Shown here: positions 61,133 to 64,000 of the stretch, piece by piece | Numbering within the stretch: position 1 is the stretch's first letter | Layout of the letters: each line of letters begins with the position of its first letter | Assembly (NCBI GenBank): GCA_019746485.1 | Contig: JAIERW010000006.1 | Coordinates: 1 to 64,000 of the forward strand | DNA length: 64,000 nt | Direction: 5' to 3' | DNA from: Candidatus Babeliales bacterium | GTDB taxonomy: Bacteria > Babelota > Babeliae > Babelales > RVW-14 | The notes under the pieces: generated by a model | The model's database searches: none | The model's input: the letters and a program-made list of their open reading frames with translations, nothing else | Told to the model about the DNA's origin: nothing | Made by a program: the position numbers and the translations under genes

Positions 61133-61177
61133 ATAAAAATGGTCAGAATGGCTTAAATCTTGCGTCCGGAGGTTATA

Positions 61178-62533
61178 ATGAAAAAATTTATAAAGAATTC
61201 TATCGCCCAGTTTTTAGTGCTCGTTTTCACGGCACAAACGCTTGGTGCAACAACAATGCAATTGGTTACGCTGTGGTCATCTGATCATAAGCAGCGTGTG
61301 CATGTTTTTTTTGACGAACATGGCTGTGATTCAACTAAAGATATGCTTGAAAAATTTGAGCATCTGAAGAAAAACCTGGGTGCAGGCTCGCACAGAATTG
61401 ACATGCTTTTGGAGGGTCCTTGTAGAGTGCCTCGCGGTATTTTGCGTCCTGCTTTGAATATGCAATTGTTCGGGAAGATTGATTTTTTTGAGTCATCTGA
61501 AGGCCGTTCTGAGTTTCCTCATCTTAAGGTCAAAGATCTTCTTTCTTTTTCTTCATATGACTTGCATAGCCGCCTTCAATTTGCTTTCGATGATTTAACT
61601 AAAGTAATGGGTCATGTGCGGGGTGAACCAGTTGATGAGATAACAGAAGAAGCAAAAAAGAACATAGATCTGCTTGTTGGGCAAGAAGGACCGATATCGC
61701 TTGCTGCTATTTTTGGTGATCATTTTGCTTCGTCTGTTGACATTTCATTAGACCAATTACAGGAAGCGTTTGAGCAAGATAGTGCGGCTATCCGTCTTAT
61801 GCTTAACGATCCTTTATTGCCAGCGGGTTTGCGAGATACTTTTGGCAAAATAATTAGTGAAAGTGAACAACCGTTGGCCTCGTGGAAAAAAACAATGGTC
61901 GATTGTTGTGGGCAAGATGCTTTGAAAGTTCCTCTTTTAGGATTGTTTATGTCTGAACATGGTATTCGTTGTTCTAATTTATTGAGTGATACGCTAAGAC
62001 GTTTCAAAATTTTGCAGAAATTTTCTTCTATATTTTGGTATGAATGTATGCCTTCGCCGTGGGATAATTTTTTTGGTCTTGGAAATTTCGTTGAACTTAA
62101 TGCATTTTCTCATATTATTTCTGAGCAAAGTGCTGATACGGTTGCTGTATTTATGGGCGCGGCGCATGCATATTTCTTGTGTTCATTTTTAAAGCAAATG
62201 GGTTATAGCGAGGATTTAGATTTGACTATCAAACCCAATGAAAAAGTTTACACTGCTTCATCACAGGAAGAGGCTGATAAAGAATATTCAGATCCTAGAT
62301 CGGTCTCGCTGCCAAAAGAAATATACAATGTTTTGAATACCGACCCAGCAGAATTGCGTAAGATGGGCATTGAAGTCTCAGCTGGTTCTGGTGCTGCAAG
62401 CTCTTCCGGCTCAAGCTCAAGTTCTTTAAGTGACAGTTTGAGCAGTATCTTGAGTATTAGTTCGTCAAGTTCAAGCTCAAGTAGCGGTCCATCGAGTTCA
62501 GCAATAATAGATGCTTGCACGAGCACAAAATAG
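61178..62533 (+). CDS. Secreted protein with serine-rich tail, paralogue 1
   Basis: 451 aa; CCGGAGG ribosome-binding site 6 bases before the ATG; signal peptide ending TLGA. Motifs shared with the next gene: LVTLxSxxxKQRVHVFFD..HG, STxxMLEKFEHLKKNL, LLxEG, and VFMGAAHAYFL...MGY; the last resembles a TraB/EreA-type GxxH block, but this is weak. Residues about 400-440 are mostly Ser. The TAG stop lines up with a CAG codon of the paralogue, and 20 sense codons (LPCRSARLAEK...KRRRKK) follow before TAA, so the tail was probably lost by a nonsense change. Confidence 0.78.
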   Translation: MKKFIKNSIAQFLVLVFTAQTLGATTMQLVTLWSSDHKQRVHVFFDEHGCDSTKDMLEKFEHLKKNLGAGSHRIDMLLEGPCRVPRGILRPALNMQLFGKIDFFESSEGRSEFPHLKVKDLLSFSSYDLHSRLQFAFDDLTKVMGHVRGEPVDEITEEAKKNIDLLVGQEGPISLAAIFGDHFASSVDISLDQLQEAFEQDSAAIRLMLNDPLLPAGLRDTFGKIISESEQPLASWKKTMVDCCGQDALKVPLLGLFMSEHGIRCSNLLSDTLRRFKILQKFSSIFWYECMPSPWDNFFGLGNFVELNAFSHIISEQSADTVAVFMGAAHAYFLCSFLKQMGYSEDLDLTIKPNEKVYTASSQEEADKEYSDPRSVSLPKEIYNVLNTDPAELRKMGIEVSAGSGAASSSGSSSSSLSDSLSSILSISSSSSSSSSGPSSSAIIDACTSTK

Positions 62534-62629
62534 CAACAACTGCCATGCCGCTCGGCAAGGCTTGCAGAAAAAATAAAGCGTCGGCGTAAGAAATAAAAAT
62601 TCAGAGGTTATAAAAGTCCGGAGGTTATA

Positions 62630-64000
62630 ATGAAAAAGTTTATAAATAGTTTTATTGCCCAGTTTTTGGTGCTTGTTTTTACAGCACAAACGCTTGGCGC
62701 AACAACGGTTCAGTTGGTAACGCTGAGAAAAGGTAAGCAGCGCGTGCATGTTTTTTATGATGCGCATGGTTATGATTCAACTGAAAATGTGTTTGAAAAA
62801 TTTGAGCATTTGAAGAAAAACCTTCGTGCCGGTTCAAGCAGGATAGATTTACTTGTTGAAGGTAGTTGTTTTCATAAGGAATATTCTGCCGTATTGTATC
62901 ATTCTCTTCAAAACCAGATCGATGAAAATGAAAAAATACCATTTTTGGGTATGTTGTTTTTTCTTGAGAGTTTTTATGAGTTTCCCCATCTCAATTTCAA
63001 AAATATTATGCCCTTGTCTTACGGCTTGCATGGTCGCTTGTTTTCAGTTTTCGATGAAGTGTTAAGCAAACGAACTCATATGGATTTCTGGGGCGTTGAT
63101 TTGACGAAACTGAGTAACTCAGATCTTCTTGCTAATCTTTTAAAGGGTTGCCATGTGTCTTCGCAAGTTTCTTTCATTTCATTAGAAAAATTACAGGAAG
63201 CGGTTGAGCAAGATAGTGCGGCTATCCGTCTTATGCTGGGCGATTCTTCTTTGTCAGAACCTCTTTGCGATGTTTTTACTACACTACTGAGTAATTGTGA
63301 AGAATTGCTGAACTCGTGGAAACAAATAGTAGTCGAGTATTTTGATGAGCCAGAAAAGGAATTAAAAGTTCCTCTTTTAGAATTATATGTGTGGGCTGCT
63401 TTTAAGGATCGTCGCTTTATTTATTCTCCAATTAAGAAGGCGCTTGCTTCACTCCTTGAAAAACCATGTATAAGCGGATGTACTGATAAGCCCTTTGGTT
63501 TTGGAAATATTATGGAGTTTAATGCATTTTCGCATATTATTTCCGAGCATAGTGCCGACATTGTTGCGGTATTTATGGGCGGTGACCATGCTCGTTACTT
63601 GGTCTCATTTTTAGAGCTGGCTGGTTATATTAAAGATCCAAAGTTTACCAATGAAGTTAATGATAAAATTTTATTTGCCCTAGATAAAAAGGCTTATAAA
63701 GCATATTTAGATCGCTCACTCATTTCTTTACCCAAAGAAATATATAATTGTTTGAATACCGATCCAACAGAATTAGCAAAAATAGGCATTGAAGTTGATG
63801 ACAATGTTGTACTTGGAGCAAGTTTCGCCAGCGCAGCAAGCTCAAGTTCAAGCTCAAGTTCTTCAAGCGACAGTTCGAGCAGCAGTTCAAGCTCAAGCTC
63901 AAGTTCGAGCTCATCGAGTTCAACATTAACGGATGATAGCACAAGTACGAAGCAGCAACAACCGCCACGCCGCTCGGTGCGATTGGCAGAAAAAACTAAG
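62630..64000 (+). CDS. Secreted protein with serine-rich tail, paralogue 2 (incomplete at window end)
   Basis: Open from the ATG at 62630 (CGGAGG 6 bases before) without a stop to the end of the window: at least 457 codons. Signal peptide nearly identical to paralogue 1. The same order of blocks follows (KQRVHVFYDAHGYDST, EKFEHLKKNLRAGSSRIDLL, EAVEQDSAAIRLML, AVFMGGDHARYL). A Ser-only stretch of about 40 residues encoded by a hexanucleotide repeat (near 63838-63925) is followed by the basic segment QQPPRRSVRLAEKTK, which is where paralogue 1 stops early. Confidence 0.82.
   Translation, partial: MKKFINSFIAQFLVLVFTAQTLGATTVQLVTLRKGKQRVHVFYDAHGYDSTENVFEKFEHLKKNLRAGSSRIDLLVEGSCFHKEYSAVLYHSLQNQIDENEKIPFLGMLFFLESFYEFPHLNFKNIMPLSYGLHGRLFSVFDEVLSKRTHMDFWGVDLTKLSNSDLLANLLKGCHVSSQVSFISLEKLQEAVEQDSAAIRLMLGDSSLSEPLCDVFTTLLSNCEELLNSWKQIVVEYFDEPEKELKVPLLELYVWAAFKDRRFIYSPIKKALASLLEKPCISGCTDKPFGFGNIMEFNAFSHIISEHSADIVAVFMGGDHARYLVSFLELAGYIKDPKFTNEVNDKILFALDKKAYKAYLDRSLISLPKEIYNCLNTDPTELAKIGIEVDDNVVLGASFASAASSSSSSSSSSDSSSSSSSSSSSSSSSSSTLTDDSTSTKQQQPPRRSVRLAEKTK

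Noticed and set aside
61178-62533. Naming the Ser-tailed paralogues as TraB/EreA-type enzymes
   Set aside because: Only one loosely similar block (GAAH or GGDH followed by a hydrophobic stretch) is visible; the remaining family motifs are not.

Overview
The window looks like a chromosome segment of a Gram-negative bacterium that lives inside or on eukaryotic cells. The Gram-negative evidence is lipoproteins, a beta-barrel protein, an arabinose-5-phosphate isomerase of the Kdo pathway, and a complete BatA-E operon. The host-associated evidence is an unusually dense set of proteins with N-terminal signal peptides and eukaryote-type motifs: ankyrin repeats, RING fingers, IQ motifs, WH2-like actin-binding motifs, and an AAA+ ATPase resembling mitochondrial ATAD3. 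The combination of a streamlined housekeeping set and many secreted paralogues suggests a protist-associated lineage such as Candidatus Dependentiae (TM6). That assignment is inference; the window has no rRNA gene to test it.

Layout. 1-8.7 kb: two membrane proteins, a PlsC-type acyltransferase and batA-batB-batC-batD-batE in overlapping order, then glycine-zipper lipoproteins. 9.2-13 kb: an inverted-repeat element, sufC and four small secreted proteins on the minus strand, one with a stop codon in its signal peptide. 13-19.7 kb: a pilin, prepilin peptidase, kdsD, rbfA, rpsU, a large beta-barrel protein and mnmG. 19.7-30.5 kb: two giant secreted coiled-coil paralogues with IQ motifs, separated by a second, divergent copy of the mnmG 3-prime end, followed by a related small protein and a three-gene family of acidic secreted proteins. 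30.8-33.7 kb: sufB, sufD and a laccase-domain gene. 33.7-39.4 kb: an ankyrin-tailed protein with a possible caspase-type dyad, glyA, and an operon of small RHG proteins with an ankyrin protein. 39.4-45.1 kb: an exported thioredoxin reductase-thioredoxin fusion, a DsbD-type membrane protein, small secreted proteins and aspS.

45.3-56.7 kb is the richest accessory stretch. It holds three M48-type metalloprotease paralogues (one without its active site), three tandem secreted RING-finger proteins, two secreted proteins with proline-rich segments and WH2-like motifs (one also with an acidic tail ending in Asp-Trp-Asp), an ATAD3-like AAA+ protein and an unrecognised membrane-associated protein. 57-61 kb returns to housekeeping (ftsY, prmC, sppA). 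61-64 kb holds two paralogous secreted proteins with serine-rich tails, the second running off the end of the window.

Taken together, the housekeeping genes form small ordinary operons interrupted by tandemly duplicated secreted-protein families. The strongest hypothesis is that the 45-56 kb stretch and the IQ-motif coiled-coil locus are host-interaction loci acting on actin, ubiquitin and calmodulin-type targets. This rests on motif recognition by eye; profile searches and structure prediction would be decisive.
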